In this document: in pieces, positions 44,868 to 53,766 of the stretch | How positions within the stretch are numbered: position 1 is the first letter of the stretch | Layout of the letters: every line of letters begins with the position of its first letter | Assembly: GCF_008014775.2 (NCBI RefSeq) | Contig: NZ_CP144914.1 | Span: forward strand, 1,860,001 to 1,924,000 | Length of the DNA stretch: 64,000 nucleotides | Direction: 5' to 3' | Source of the DNA: Alkalicoccus halolimnae | Lineage (GTDB): Bacteria; Bacillota; Bacilli; Bacillales; Salisediminibacteriaceae | Program-made: the position numbers and the translations under genes | Notes under the pieces: model-generated | The model's database searches: none | Told to the model about the DNA's origin: nothing | What the model saw: the letters and a program-made list of their open reading frames with translations, nothing else

Positions 44868-45851
44868 ATGAAACTGACTAAAGAAGAACATATTTCTTTT
44901 GAGCATTTACAGGAATGGCGGAACCGTCATATGCATCAAAAGCAGCTGACATTTTCTGAGTTAAATCAATTGCATGATGAATTGATGAAGAAGATTGTTC
45001 ACGCGGCAGAAGAACTTACGCAAAGCGAGCAGGGCAAAGCACCTGCTCGCTTTGCTTTCCTTATAATGGGGAGTGCCGGAAGAAAGGAACAGGCATTGTG
45101 GAGCGATCAGGACCACGCGCTGATTCACGAAGGAAGCCCGGAAGACACTCCGTATTTTCTTGCGCTCGGCAGGAATATAACGAAAGGAATGGAAATATGC
45201 GGTTACGAACGGTGTGAAGGAAAAGTAATGGCTGAAGAACCCAGGTGGTGTAAACCTGTACCTGAAATGAAAAAACAGGTGGAACAGTGGATCCAGGAAG
45301 GTTCATGGGAATCAATCCGTCATATGCTTATTTTATTTGATGCAAGGACTCTGGTAGGTGACAAATCAGGTAACCAGGAATTGAAAGAGCTTATGTTCAG
45401 TTACAGCAGATTCCGGCACTCCTTCCGGAACAGGGTACTTGCCAATTCGGAATTTCGTATGAGGAGGCGGAATGTATTTGGGCAGATTCTTACAGATAAA
45501 TATAAGCGTTTTGATTTTAAGGAAACCGTTCTTTTTCCTTTTGTGAATGCTGCTAGAACCGGAGCGTTTATAGAAGGAGACATTTCTTCTTCGACAATTT
45601 CCAGAATGCAGAGCCTGTCCGCCGTCTTTCCGAGAATGCCGGTTGCGCGAAAGTCTTTTGAAAATGCCCTGAATTTCCGGCATCTGCAAACGAAGAATAG
45701 TTCCTCCTATCGGGACATTCATCTTATTAAGGCAGATACCTTAACGAAAGAGGAGAAGCGGATGGTGAAAGAATGGATGGAAGAAGGGAAGCAGCTTCTC
45801 GAGCAGGTTCATGAATATTATAAAAATATGGAAAGGAAGCTTCCCTTATGA
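44868..45851 (+). CDS. DUF294-type putative nucleotidyltransferase (GlnD-like N-terminal domain)
   Basis: 327 residues. FLIMGSAGRKEQALWSDQDH (residues about 64-83) is the GS-x-GR-x-E ... D-x-D motif of DUF294 and GlnD-type nucleotidyltransferases. The C-terminal half is the helical substrate-binding domain seen in the same family (DUF294_C). There are no CBS or cNMP-binding domains, often fused in relatives. Its position straight after amt and the GlnD likeness suggest a nitrogen-signalling role, but the target is unknown. It overlaps the exonuclease gene by 4 bases. A perfect 14-bp hairpin lies within its first 190 bases. Confidence 0.82.
   Translation: MKLTKEEHISFEHLQEWRNRHMHQKQLTFSELNQLHDELMKKIVHAAEELTQSEQGKAPARFAFLIMGSAGRKEQALWSDQDHALIHEGSPEDTPYFLALGRNITKGMEICGYERCEGKVMAEEPRWCKPVPEMKKQVEQWIQEGSWESIRHMLILFDARTLVGDKSGNQELKELMFSYSRFRHSFRNRVLANSEFRMRRRNVFGQILTDKYKRFDFKETVLFPFVNAARTGAFIEGDISSSTISRMQSLSAVFPRMPVARKSFENALNFRHLQTKNSSSYRDIHLIKADTLTKEEKRMVKEWMEEGKQLLEQVHEYYKNMERKLPL
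45020..45055 (+). other. Perfect 14-bp hairpin inside the DUF294 coding region
   Basis: GCAAAGCGAGCAGG (45020-45033) pairs exactly with CCTGCTCGCTTTGC (45042-45055) around an 8-base loop, followed by a T-rich stretch. It may be an intragenic attenuator or RNA-processing site between amt and the downstream genes. Confidence 0.5.
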
Positions 45852-46567
45852 ATGTCGTCGACAAATGGCTGAGGCAAATGGGAGCCCTGGCCGGTAGATC
45901 AGCCTATCATCCTAAAGGGAGCCGCAATGCAGAAGCAGTAGCCTACGCTCGAAGACTTCAGCGTGAACAGAAACAGCGGGACCATCTGGAGATGCCTTTT
46001 AAAAAACTGCCGGTGGTTGTATTTGACATTGAGACGACCGGGTTTTCTCCAAAAAAGGGGGATACAGTGCTTTCTATAGGTGCAGTAAAGCAGAAAGAAA
46101 CAGGACTGGAAGAATTCTACTCACTTGTATACTCTGAAACGGAACCTTCAGAAACGGTAAAAGAGCTGACGGGAATAACAGGAAATATGCTGTTGGAAGC
46201 TCCACCGGCAGAAGAAGTATTTACGGATTTTCTTCAGTTTATTCAAGGACATACGCTTGTGGCACATCATGCAAAGCATGAGAAAGCTTTTATGGAACAG
46301 ACGCTCTGGACGCTTTATCGTATGAAATTTGATTATCGGCTGCTGGATACAACCTTTTTGACAAGAATAATTGATCCAGAACGGCAGCTTCATTCACTTG
46401 AAGAATGCTGCGATTATTTTAATATTCCATCCAGCGGCAGACATCACGCATTAGAAGATGCAAAAATGACTTACCGATTGTGGAACACGTGCACAGAGCA
46501 TGTTCAAAAACAGGGATATCATACTTTAAAAGATGTTTATTCTATGTTGGCAAGACAGCAGCACTGA
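45848..46567 (+). CDS. DEDDh 3'-5' exonuclease (DNA polymerase III epsilon-like)
   Basis: 239 residues. FDIETTGFSPKKGDTVLSIG (about 59-78) is motif I, LVAHHAKHEKAF is motif II and HHALEDAKMTYRLW (about 197-210) gives the His and Asp of motif III. The first 50 residues are a basic extension not part of the fold. It belongs to the small stand-alone proofreading-type exonucleases often found beside DUF294 genes. The start overlaps the preceding stop as ATGA-type coupling. The function in nitrogen physiology, if any, is unknown. Confidence 0.85.
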   Translation: MNVVDKWLRQMGALAGRSAYHPKGSRNAEAVAYARRLQREQKQRDHLEMPFKKLPVVVFDIETTGFSPKKGDTVLSIGAVKQKETGLEEFYSLVYSETEPSETVKELTGITGNMLLEAPPAEEVFTDFLQFIQGHTLVAHHAKHEKAFMEQTLWTLYRMKFDYRLLDTTFLTRIIDPERQLHSLEECCDYFNIPSSGRHHALEDAKMTYRLWNTCTEHVQKQGYHTLKDVYSMLARQQH

Positions 46568-46600
46568 GCCGCTCCTTTAGGGAGTGCTCCGTGCTTTTTT
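46558..46600 (+). terminator. Terminator of the amt-DUF294-exonuclease operon
   Basis: An imperfect stem joining AGCAC...CGCTCC with GGGAGT...GTGCT, then six T. Confidence 0.7.
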
Positions 46601-46820
46601 GTTTTAGAAAAAAGTATAAAAATTCCCTCCTTCCGACATGATTACTGAAATCCTGCAATTAATGTATTTTTTCCAGATCAGGAAATGTTTTCAGAAGTAT
46701 TTTGTAAGGATAACGCTTACATTATCCGAAACTGTGAATGTTTACGAAAACCCTGTTTTCACGGGCCGGAGCATGTGATAAGATTAGTCATAATATTCGA
46801 ACATAGAGGAGAATCAGCTC

Positions 46821-48083
46821 ATGGAAGAGACAAAAGCGCAGGGAGTATATGTCAAAGATATACTGCTTGCCCATCAGGCATTAAAAGATGTTGTTGTGAA
46901 AACACCTCTGCAGCGGGATAATATCCTTTCTGATAAGTATGGTGCAAACGTTTATTTAAAACGGGAAGATCTTCAGGTAGTTCGATCCTTTAAGCTCCGA
47001 GGGGCTTATAATCTGATGCAGGGTCTTGGAGAACAGGAGCTGCAGAAGGGGGTTGTCTGTGCAAGTGCAGGTAATCATGCACAGGGAGTGGCTTATTCCT
47101 GTAAAGCACTCGGTGTAAGAGGGAAGATATATATGCCTTCTACAACCCCGAGGCAGAAAGTTTCCCGGGTGGAATTTTTCGGAGAACCCTTTGTCGAAGT
47201 CATTCTGACAGGAGATACGTTCGATGATGCATTTAAAGAAGCGATGATCTGTTGTGAAAAAGAGGAAATGTCCTTTATTCATCCATTTGATGATACCCGG
47301 ACGATAGCTGGTCAGGGAACGGTCGGTATGGAAATATTGGAAGATATTGATGTCCCCATTTCTCATGTCTTCATGAGTATCGGAGGAGGCGGACTGATTT
47401 CCGGTGTGGGGTCCTACTTCAAAGAAATTTCTCCTTCGACGAAAATGATCGGAGTAGAGCCGGCAGGAGCACCGGGTATGAAAACCTCCCTAGCAGCTGG
47501 AAAAGTAACAACACTGGGTAAAATTGATAAATTTGTAGATGGAGCAGCAGTGAAAAAAGTAGGAGAGACTACTTTTGAGATTGCTAAACGGGTGGTCGAC
47601 GATATTACCCTTATCGACGAAGGCAGAGTATGTGCCGCAATGCTTAATCTGTATAACGAAAATGCTATTGTAGCCGAACCGGCAGGAGCACTTTCTATAG
47701 CTGCACTTGATGAATATAAAGAGGAGATAAAGGGTAAAAACGTTGTTTGTGTCGTGAGCGGAGGCAATAATGATATTGACCGGATGCAGGAAGTAAAAGA
47801 ACGGTCCATGATCTATCAAGGGTTAAAGCATTATTTTATTGTTAATTTCCCTCAGCGGGCCGGAGCGCTCCGGGAATTTTTAATTGACGTGCTCGGACCC
47901 AGCGACGATATTACTCGTTTTGAATATACAAAAAAGAACAACCGTGATAAAGGACCTGTTCTCTGTGGTATTGAGCTTCAGCATCAGGAAGATTACCATT
48001 CTCTTATTGACAGAATGGACAAAAAAGGTTTTGCTTATATAGAGATTAATAAAGATGAAGATCTCTTTAATCTGCTGATTTGA
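46821..48083 (+). CDS. ilvA: Threonine ammonia-lyase (threonine dehydratase), biosynthetic
   Basis: 420 residues, fold type II PLP enzyme. SFKLRGAYN holds the PLP Lys58, CASAGNHAQG binds the phosphate and GGGGLISGVG the cofactor. A C-terminal ACT-like regulatory domain begins near residue 330 (FIVNFPQRAGALREF), so isoleucine feedback is expected. It deaminates threonine to 2-oxobutyrate for isoleucine synthesis. AGAGGAG precedes the ATG. It is a single gene; no ilv/leu cluster is near, and the branched-chain aminotransferase is 21 kb away. Confidence 0.93.
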   Translation: MEETKAQGVYVKDILLAHQALKDVVVKTPLQRDNILSDKYGANVYLKREDLQVVRSFKLRGAYNLMQGLGEQELQKGVVCASAGNHAQGVAYSCKALGVRGKIYMPSTTPRQKVSRVEFFGEPFVEVILTGDTFDDAFKEAMICCEKEEMSFIHPFDDTRTIAGQGTVGMEILEDIDVPISHVFMSIGGGGLISGVGSYFKEISPSTKMIGVEPAGAPGMKTSLAAGKVTTLGKIDKFVDGAAVKKVGETTFEIAKRVVDDITLIDEGRVCAAMLNLYNENAIVAEPAGALSIAALDEYKEEIKGKNVVCVVSGGNNDIDRMQEVKERSMIYQGLKHYFIVNFPQRAGALREFLIDVLGPSDDITRFEYTKKNNRDKGPVLCGIELQHQEDYHSLIDRMDKKGFAYIEINKDEDLFNLLI

Positions 48084-48092
48084 TAATGTCAT

Positions 48093-48136
48093 AAGCCTTA
48101 TCGATGAAATTGGTTTTCATTGATAAGGCTTTTTTA
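48093..48136 (+). terminator. Terminator of ilvA
   Basis: AAGCCTTATCGATGAAA (48093-48109) pairs with TTTCATTGATAAGGCTT (about 48115-48131) with one G-U pair, then T-run. Confidence 0.9.
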
Positions 48137-48157
48137 TGAAAAAAAGGAGGATGTACA

Positions 48158-49021
48158 ATGATGGAAGACGCAATTACGGGTGAAGCTGTCCATGCAGCCG
48201 TTACCGGTCAGTCGAGAAAAGGAATTTTTCTTGAATACAAGGGGGAAGAACTTCTCCTTCCAGCCGAAGAAGTAAATAAGCCGGCCGGTGACACGGCTGA
48301 GGTATTTATTTATGAGGATAAGCAGGGGAAGCTGACAGCAACGATGAACATTCCCACCGTTACTAAATCGACTTATGACTGGGTCTATGTAGTCGGAGGG
48401 ATAGACGCTGGAGTTTTTGTTGATATAGGGCTCCCTAAAGATATTCTTGTTTCAAAAGATGATCTTCCGGATGCTAAAGAACTTTGGCCACAAAAAGGGG
48501 ACCGTTTATTTGTTACCCTTGCCCATGACCGAATGAAGCGCCTGAAAGCAATGCCGATAACGGAAGATATGATTGAAGAAGAAAGAGATCGAGCACAAAA
48601 TGAGTACCGGGGCTCCGAAGTACGCGGAAACGTCTACGGACATAAAGATGCGGGCACTTGTATCATTACAGAAGAAGGGGTGCGAGGCTTTATACATGAA
48701 AGTGAGGCTTCTTTTATTCCTCGGCTTGGGCAGAGTGTGGAAGGAAGAGTTATTGCAGTGAAAGAGGACGGAACAATTAACGTCTCTCTAAGAGATGAAA
48801 GAGTGGTAGCTCAAGGGAAAGATGCCGATATGATTTTGGAAGTTCTGCATAAGAGAGGCGGACAGATGCCTTTTACAGACAAATCAACGCCCGAAGAAAT
48901 TCAGTCTGCTTTTGGATTGAGTAAAGCATCGTTTAAAAGGGCTCTTGGTAAATTAATGAAAGAGAAAATTATTAATCAGGAACCGGGACGGACGTACCTC
49001 ATTGATAAAGAAGAACAGTAA
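48158..49021 (+). CDS. cvfB: S1-like RNA-binding protein of the CvfB family
   Basis: 287 residues. Three or four S1-like beta barrels fill residues 1-215, with VVGGIDAGVFVDIGLPKDIL and VIAVKEDGTINVSLRDERV recognisable, followed by a winged-helix domain (about 225-285) with SKASFKRALGKLMKE. This is the CvfB/YitL layout; CvfB binds RNA and affects virulence-factor expression in staphylococci. In bacilli its role is not settled. AAAGGAGG lies seven bases before the ATG at 48158. Single gene between two terminators. Confidence 0.85.
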   Translation: MMEDAITGEAVHAAVTGQSRKGIFLEYKGEELLLPAEEVNKPAGDTAEVFIYEDKQGKLTATMNIPTVTKSTYDWVYVVGGIDAGVFVDIGLPKDILVSKDDLPDAKELWPQKGDRLFVTLAHDRMKRLKAMPITEDMIEEERDRAQNEYRGSEVRGNVYGHKDAGTCIITEEGVRGFIHESEASFIPRLGQSVEGRVIAVKEDGTINVSLRDERVVAQGKDADMILEVLHKRGGQMPFTDKSTPEEIQSAFGLSKASFKRALGKLMKEKIINQEPGRTYLIDKEEQ

Positions 49022-49077
49022 TTAATCCGATTCAGAGAATATTCCAGACAAAGCGGTACTTAAAACTCTTTTATCGA

Positions 49078-49112
49078 AGACTGCTCCATACATGTTATGG
49101 AGCAGTCTATTT
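49078..49112 (+). terminator. Terminator of cvfB
   Basis: A 13-bp perfect stem AGACTGCTCCATA (49078-49090) / TATGGAGCAGTCT (49096-49108), 5-base loop, weak T-rich tail. Confidence 0.8.
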
Positions 49113-49284
49113 GTTATTAAGCTGTGTTAAAGCATTCCTGCAGGGTGTACATTTTCCACTTTGAAAATGCATGGGCCTCTCGCTAAGATAAGAATAGATA
49201 TACTATACTACTATTCCAAACCTTACTATGAAGTTTCAAATGCAAGACCAACAAAATCAGCGGATTTCAACCCGCCATCTGATC

Positions 49285-49400
49285 AATGGTGTGGATATTA
49301 CCGGGCCCCACCCTGCTGAGCGCAGGGTGGAAGGGATGAGCTTAAGCCGTCCCTGCGCCTCCTATAGAAGCGAAAGCGCCCCTTTATCACTTATGAACTT
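49285..49400 (-). repeat. Dispersed intergenic repeat, copy E
   Basis: On the minus strand GCGCTTTCGCTTCTATAGG, then GCTTAAGCTCATCCCTTCC and the hairpin CCACCCTGC / GCAGGGTGG (49308-49330). The middle block matches GCCTCAGCTGATCCCTTCC of copy B. Confidence 0.55.
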
Positions 49401-49693
49401 TATTTTCAACATAGCCTTTTATTATGTAAAGCAGGGTGTTATAACGCACGTGCGCAAATGCTTAAACTAGTCGTCTGAACACGTTCTTTAACTGGACGCC
49501 CTCAGAACAAAGCCTGATGTTTCAGGATACAGCCCGTTCTCCTTCTTCTCATTATTTTTGAAAGAAGCAGGACATTATGAAACCAGACAATGCTCATTTC
49601 TTTTAAAGATCTCTCTTGTTTCTAATAGACGGCGAATGTTTTGCGAGTGAGCTGCTGTTCAGTATTTTATTAGTATACCGTTCTGGAAAATCG

Positions 49694-49722
49694 TTGCAGA
49701 CAGCGCCTTTCCCCATTATAAT
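49694..49722 (+). promoter_or_regulatory. topB promoter
   Basis: -35 TTGCAG (49694-49699), 17-base spacer, perfect -10 TATAAT (49717-49722). Confidence 0.75.
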
Positions 49723-49763
49723 GAAACGTATGTTCCTACATATATCAGGAAGGAGATGGTTTT

Positions 49764-51926
49764 ATGCAGCTGATCATCGCTGAAAAACCGGATCAGGCAA
49801 AAAAACTGGCTGCTCCTTTTCATAGCCGTCATCAGAAAGATCATATTGTAATTGATTCCTGCCCCCACTTTCCGACTGGAGCAGTGATAACCTGGGCGCT
49901 CGGACATCTCCTAGAACCCGTCCCGCCGGAAACGTATAAAAAAGAGTGGAAACGCTGGGAGCTAAGTGTCCTTCCGATGATACCAGAAGATTTCAAATAC
50001 CGTGTAAAACGACGCAGAGAATTTTCGGTTATCCAGCGGTTTGCGAAAGATGATCGTGTCAAAGGGATTATCCACGCCGGAGATGCTGAGCGGGAAGGAG
50101 AAGCGATAATCCGTCTCATTCTGAATGAGATTGCTGTCTACAAACCGCTCCATAGGCTTTGGATCTCCTCTTTAACTCCTCAGGCTGTTAAAGAAGGATT
50201 CGCTGCTTTAAAAGACGGAAAAGAGACGGAAAGTTTATATACGGAAGCGGTGAGCCGGGCCTATGCCGATTGGCTGATAGGGATGAATGCTTCCAGACTC
50301 TACACGCTGCTCATGCAGAAACACCACGGCGTTCAGGATGTATTTTCCGTGGGGAGGGTACAGACTCCTACACTTTGTCTGATTGTCGACAGAGAAAAAA
50401 AGATAGAAAACTTTAAGCCCGAGCCCTATTGGGAAGTGGAAGCGGAATTCACTCATGAAAAAGGGATCTATAAAGGCGTGTGGCACGATAAAGAGGATTC
50501 AAAAATTAACAGCAGGGAATTGGCAGATAAAATTGCTGATTTTGCGCGAAATAAAAGTGCAGAACTAACCTCTTTTAAAGAAAAGGAACGAAAAATTCAA
50601 CCGCCGCAGCTCTTCTCCCTTTCTACTCTCCAGGCTCATGCGAATAAAGCATTTAAGTTTTCTCCTAAAAAAACGCTGGACACAGCTCAAAAATTATATA
50701 CGAAGGGGCTGCTGACCTATCCACGCACAGATTCAGCACATGTTACGAAAGAGGAGGCTGCCGCTTTTCCCGGAATGCTTGAAAAATTAAAGAAACTCTC
50801 TTCCTATGAGCGCTATTTCCCTCTCCCGAAAACATCCCTGCAGGAAGATAAAAGGTACGTCAATTCAGCAAAAGTGAAAGATCACTACGCTATCATTCCT
50901 ACAGAAGAAATTAAAAATCCTGAGTCACTTTCGGGAGATGAAGCAAAAATTTATGATGCTGTTATTAAAAGGATGCTCGCAGCTCATGAAAAAGCCTGTA
51001 TTATGAACGATCTTACGTGCGAAACAACAGTGGACGAAAGAGCCTTATTTATTTCTAAAACCAGCAGTATGCTCCAGGAAGGATGGCGGCGTATTCTGCC
51101 TTCTGCAACCAGCGAAAATAATCAGGAGCTGGGGCTTCAGGAGCTGGAAAAAGGTCTCCGGTCTGATGTGACAAAAGCTGACGTTCTTTCCAAAAAAACA
51201 AAACCTCCGAAACGTTTTACTGAAGGAGACCTGATTCAATTAATGAAAACATGCGGAAAAGAGCTTGATCCTGAACTTGCTCAGGTTATGAAAGAAACGG
51301 AGGGGCTCGGTACAGAGGCTACGAGAGCAGGTATTATTACAGTCCTGAAAGACCGCGGATATATTTCAGTAACTAAAAACATGGTTTTTGCAACGGCAAA
51401 AGGGGAGGCACTCTTTAATGCTGTTGCCGGAACGATTCTTTCCTCCCCTGAAATGACGGCAAAATGGGAGCAGCGTCTTGCTGAAATTGGAGAGGGCAGA
51501 AAAGGAGCGGGCGCCTTCCTTGATCAGGTGAAGAAATTGACTACTCACCTCGTCGAAGAAGCGGGGCATTCCTCCGGCTCCTGGAATATCGATGCAGCAG
51601 CTATTCCATCCACCAGACCTGCGAAAAACGGTAAGCGTAAAAAACGAACGGTAAAAGCAGGTCCGTGTCCGCTATGCGGAGCAGATGTGGTGGATAAAGG
51701 TAATTTTTACGGATGCAGCGCCTATCGTCAGAACAGCTGTACATTTACCATTTCCAAAACGATTCTCGGGAAAAAACTTGATTTGAAGCAGATTAAATTG
51801 CTGCTGAAAGACGGAAAAACAGAGACAATTAACGGTTTTAATAAAGGCGATGAGACATTTCATGCTGTTTTAAAGTGGGATGCCCAGTCCAGGAAAATTA
51901 CTTTTGTAACACACGGACAAACATAA
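49764..51926 (+). CDS. topB: DNA topoisomerase III
   Basis: 720 residues, type IA topoisomerase. The Toprim domain starts LIIAEKPDQAKKLA and has HAGDAEREGEAIIR. The catalytic Tyr319 is in KGLLTYPRTDSAHVT. A C-terminal zinc-finger-like CPLCGADVVDKGNFYGCSAY lies near residue 640. It relaxes and decatenates single-stranded DNA regions. AAGGAGATGG precedes the ATG. It is monocistronic from a strong sigma-A promoter. Its end overlaps the convergent metallophosphoesterase by 29 bases. Confidence 0.93.
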   Translation: MQLIIAEKPDQAKKLAAPFHSRHQKDHIVIDSCPHFPTGAVITWALGHLLEPVPPETYKKEWKRWELSVLPMIPEDFKYRVKRRREFSVIQRFAKDDRVKGIIHAGDAEREGEAIIRLILNEIAVYKPLHRLWISSLTPQAVKEGFAALKDGKETESLYTEAVSRAYADWLIGMNASRLYTLLMQKHHGVQDVFSVGRVQTPTLCLIVDREKKIENFKPEPYWEVEAEFTHEKGIYKGVWHDKEDSKINSRELADKIADFARNKSAELTSFKEKERKIQPPQLFSLSTLQAHANKAFKFSPKKTLDTAQKLYTKGLLTYPRTDSAHVTKEEAAAFPGMLEKLKKLSSYERYFPLPKTSLQEDKRYVNSAKVKDHYAIIPTEEIKNPESLSGDEAKIYDAVIKRMLAAHEKACIMNDLTCETTVDERALFISKTSSMLQEGWRRILPSATSENNQELGLQELEKGLRSDVTKADVLSKKTKPPKRFTEGDLIQLMKTCGKELDPELAQVMKETEGLGTEATRAGIITVLKDRGYISVTKNMVFATAKGEALFNAVAGTILSSPEMTAKWEQRLAEIGEGRKGAGAFLDQVKKLTTHLVEEAGHSSGSWNIDAAAIPSTRPAKNGKRKKRTVKAGPCPLCGADVVDKGNFYGCSAYRQNSCTFTISKTILGKKLDLKQIKLLLKDGKTETINGFNKGDETFHAVLKWDAQSRKITFVTHGQT

Positions 51927-52965
51927 TTTCACTTTGGGATCCTATCCGGATTGGAGGACCCCAAAATCCAAATCCGGAGGAAACGAAGGCATGCAGATTT
52001 CCAAAACGCCTATAGCCCCAGTCCAATTTAAAAATTCGTGAAGTAATCAGGTGAAACGGCCAAATCTGCCCGCGGTGGGTATGTCCGCTTAATGAAATAT
52101 CTGCTCCTGCCTGTTCTATTTCGTCGAGTGACACAGGCTGGTGATCGAGGACGATGGCAGGTCTGGCGTTATCAGGGATCAATTCTCTGACTGACTTTCT
52201 CTGTTTAGACGTCTTGTCTTTGCGTCCGATGATCCATCCGATATTTTCGACATGCACGGTTTCGTCTTCAAGAAGCCTGATCCCGCTGTCTTCGAGTATT
52301 TTTGACAGTCTGCTGATTTGATTACCATAATATTCGTGATTGCCGGTAACAGCAAAAATGCCGGAAGTGGATTTTAATTCACTAAGAAGGAGATGCTGGT
52401 TTTTGTTTTTAAAAATTTCCGGATCATCATCTACAATGTCACCACATAAAAATATGACGTCCGCATCGAGAGGGTTCACATGTTTTACGAGGTTTTTAAC
52501 ATGTCTGCTGCCTGAAAGACCTCCGAAGTGCATATCAGAAGCTACAGCGAAACTGAATGGTGCACTGACTCTGTCCAGATAAATGGTATATTTCCTGATG
52601 ACCGGAGTATAGGCATAATAAAGCCCAAACCCCCAGTAGACGATAAAAAGGACTCCAGCAGCGATGGCAGCTCCATTAACAACATTCGAAAAAGGGAAAA
52701 TGACAGCGAGCAGGAAAACCAGCAGGTGTACTGCCGGAAAAATGATAAGGAAGAACGGCAGACAGGCAAACCAGAGCGAACCAGCTGTTTTCAAAGCCGG
52801 AATTTTAATTCCACCTATATAGATGTAGGCAAAAAGATTTACAAATATGGCTATGATGAAATAAGGGATTGGCAGTATAAAAGATAAAATCCAGGCAATA
52901 TATAAATGAAGCCCTGTATAAATACCTAATGTGAGCAGTGTATAAGTGAAATATTTCCATTTCAT
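51898..52965 (-). CDS. Membrane-anchored metallophosphoesterase
   Basis: 355 residues from ATG 52965, chosen for GGAG nine bases upstream. The N-terminal ~135 residues carry four hydrophobic segments. The catalytic domain has SDMHFGG (metal Asp and His), CGDIVDDD, TGNHEYYG and SGHTHRGQ, the calcineurin-like set of the YkuE/YaeI group. Relatives act on phospholipid headgroups or nucleotides such as UDP-diacylglucosamine; the substrate here is unknown. Longer starts exist in frame but lack a site. No terminator was evident in the overlap with topB. Confidence 0.85.
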   Translation of the reverse strand: MKWKYFTYTLLTLGIYTGLHLYIAWILSFILPIPYFIIAIFVNLFAYIYIGGIKIPALKTAGSLWFACLPFFLIIFPAVHLLVFLLAVIFPFSNVVNGAAIAAGVLFIVYWGFGLYYAYTPVIRKYTIYLDRVSAPFSFAVASDMHFGGLSGSRHVKNLVKHVNPLDADVIFLCGDIVDDDPEIFKNKNQHLLLSELKSTSGIFAVTGNHEYYGNQISRLSKILEDSGIRLLEDETVHVENIGWIIGRKDKTSKQRKSVRELIPDNARPAIVLDHQPVSLDEIEQAGADISLSGHTHRGQIWPFHLITSRIFKLDWGYRRFGNLHAFVSSGFGFWGPPIRIGSQSEIMFVRVLQK

Positions 52966-53081
52966 GCCATTCAGCTCCAGTACCTTATTGTCGTTAAGAC
53001 TCTTAATTATGTATAATGGTTTTAGCATACGCTTAGTTATACTTTTTTCACAAACCATACGCCCGAGGGAGGCCTTTATTT

Positions 53082-53381
53082 ATGAAACCACTCAGAAAAA
53101 GAAACGGAAAATTATATACGGAAGCACGGGTAAAAATTAATGGAACATATGAATCGTTTGAGGTGCTTATTGATACCGGCCGTGAAAAAACCGTATTTAA
53201 TAAAAAAATGGTTCCTGAAGAAACACTTGATGCTATGAGTATCGGTCCGCTTAAAGTAAGTGAATTCACGACAGAACTGCAGGACATGGAAGAAGAAGGC
53301 ATTATCGGAGTTGATTTTCTATTGAAGACAGGAGCAAAGCTGAATTTGGATGCTATGACTATTTCCAGTTCCAGAACGTAA
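53082..53381 (+). CDS. Small retropepsin-like aspartic protease-fold protein
   Basis: 99 residues. VLIDTGREKTVFN (about 28-40) has the D-T-G catalytic triplet (Asp31-Gly33) and IIGVDFLLKTGAKLNLD (about 74-90) has the hydrophobic-hydrophobic-Gly that braces it. This is the minimal single-lobe layout of clan AA proteases, which act as dimers. There is no signal peptide or membrane segment. GGGAGG precedes the ATG. It is followed by a DUF2187 gene about 85 bases on. Protease activity is not proven. Confidence 0.6.
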   Translation: MKPLRKRNGKLYTEARVKINGTYESFEVLIDTGREKTVFNKKMVPEETLDAMSIGPLKVSEFTTELQDMEEEGIIGVDFLLKTGAKLNLDAMTISSSRT

Positions 53382-53465
53382 AAAAGACATTGATTGACCT
53401 CCGCGGAAGAACCGTGTATTATCACGTTGAAAGCTTGTAGAGATCAGGAAAGGAGACTGGAAATT

Positions 53466-53669
53466 ATGTCTGAAGAACAAGAAGAAGTGCTTGTACAATC
53501 CGGTGATCAAATTCTCATTACAGCAGGGGATTATAAAGGCGAATTAGCAAAAGTTATTACCCCTTATACAAATTCCATATCAGCTGAAATGGAAAAAAGA
53601 GATGAAGAAGGCGCAAAACCACGTACAGTTCTTAAACATGCTGAGTATGAGATTGTAGAAAAAGCATAA
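53466..53669 (+). CDS. DUF2187 family protein (KOW-like, YkvS type)
   Basis: 67 residues from ATG 53466, with AAAGGAG upstream; the longer frame lacks a site. VQSGDQILITAGDYKGELAKVITPYTNSI is the KOW-like barrel of DUF2187. Members are small, often RNA- or ribosome-associated by fold, with no assigned role. A strong terminator follows. It may share a transcript with the retropepsin-like gene. Confidence 0.75.
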   Translation: MSEEQEEVLVQSGDQILITAGDYKGELAKVITPYTNSISAEMEKRDEEGAKPRTVLKHAEYEIVEKA

Positions 53670-53675
53670 ACGATT

Positions 53676-53711
53676 AAAAAGTACGCCCGTATCTCGGGGC
53701 GTACTTTTTTT
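53676..53711 (+). terminator. Terminator of the DUF2187 gene
   Basis: AAAAAGTACGCCC (53676-53687 region) pairs with GGGCGTACTTTTT, 9-base loop, T-run to 53711. Confidence 0.9.
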
Positions 53712-53766
53712 GAGGGCACACGGTTCAAACCTGCTCCCTGCCCTTAGAGGCATGAAAGTAACTTTA

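Larger units (their letters stand above)
49022..49693. other. Gene-free stretch between cvfB and topB
   Basis: It holds the cvfB terminator (49078-49112) and dispersed repeat copy E (about 49285-49400). An open frame at 49228-49470 runs through the repeat and is not called. Confidence 0.6.

Noticed and set aside
46690..46820. CodY or other operator upstream of ilvA
   Set aside because: TGTTTTCAGAAGTAT has five mismatches to the CodY consensus and the inverted GTAAG/CTTAC is too short to support a claim.
49228..49470. 80-codon open frame between cvfB and topB
   Set aside because: It runs through repeat copy E and has no ribosome site.
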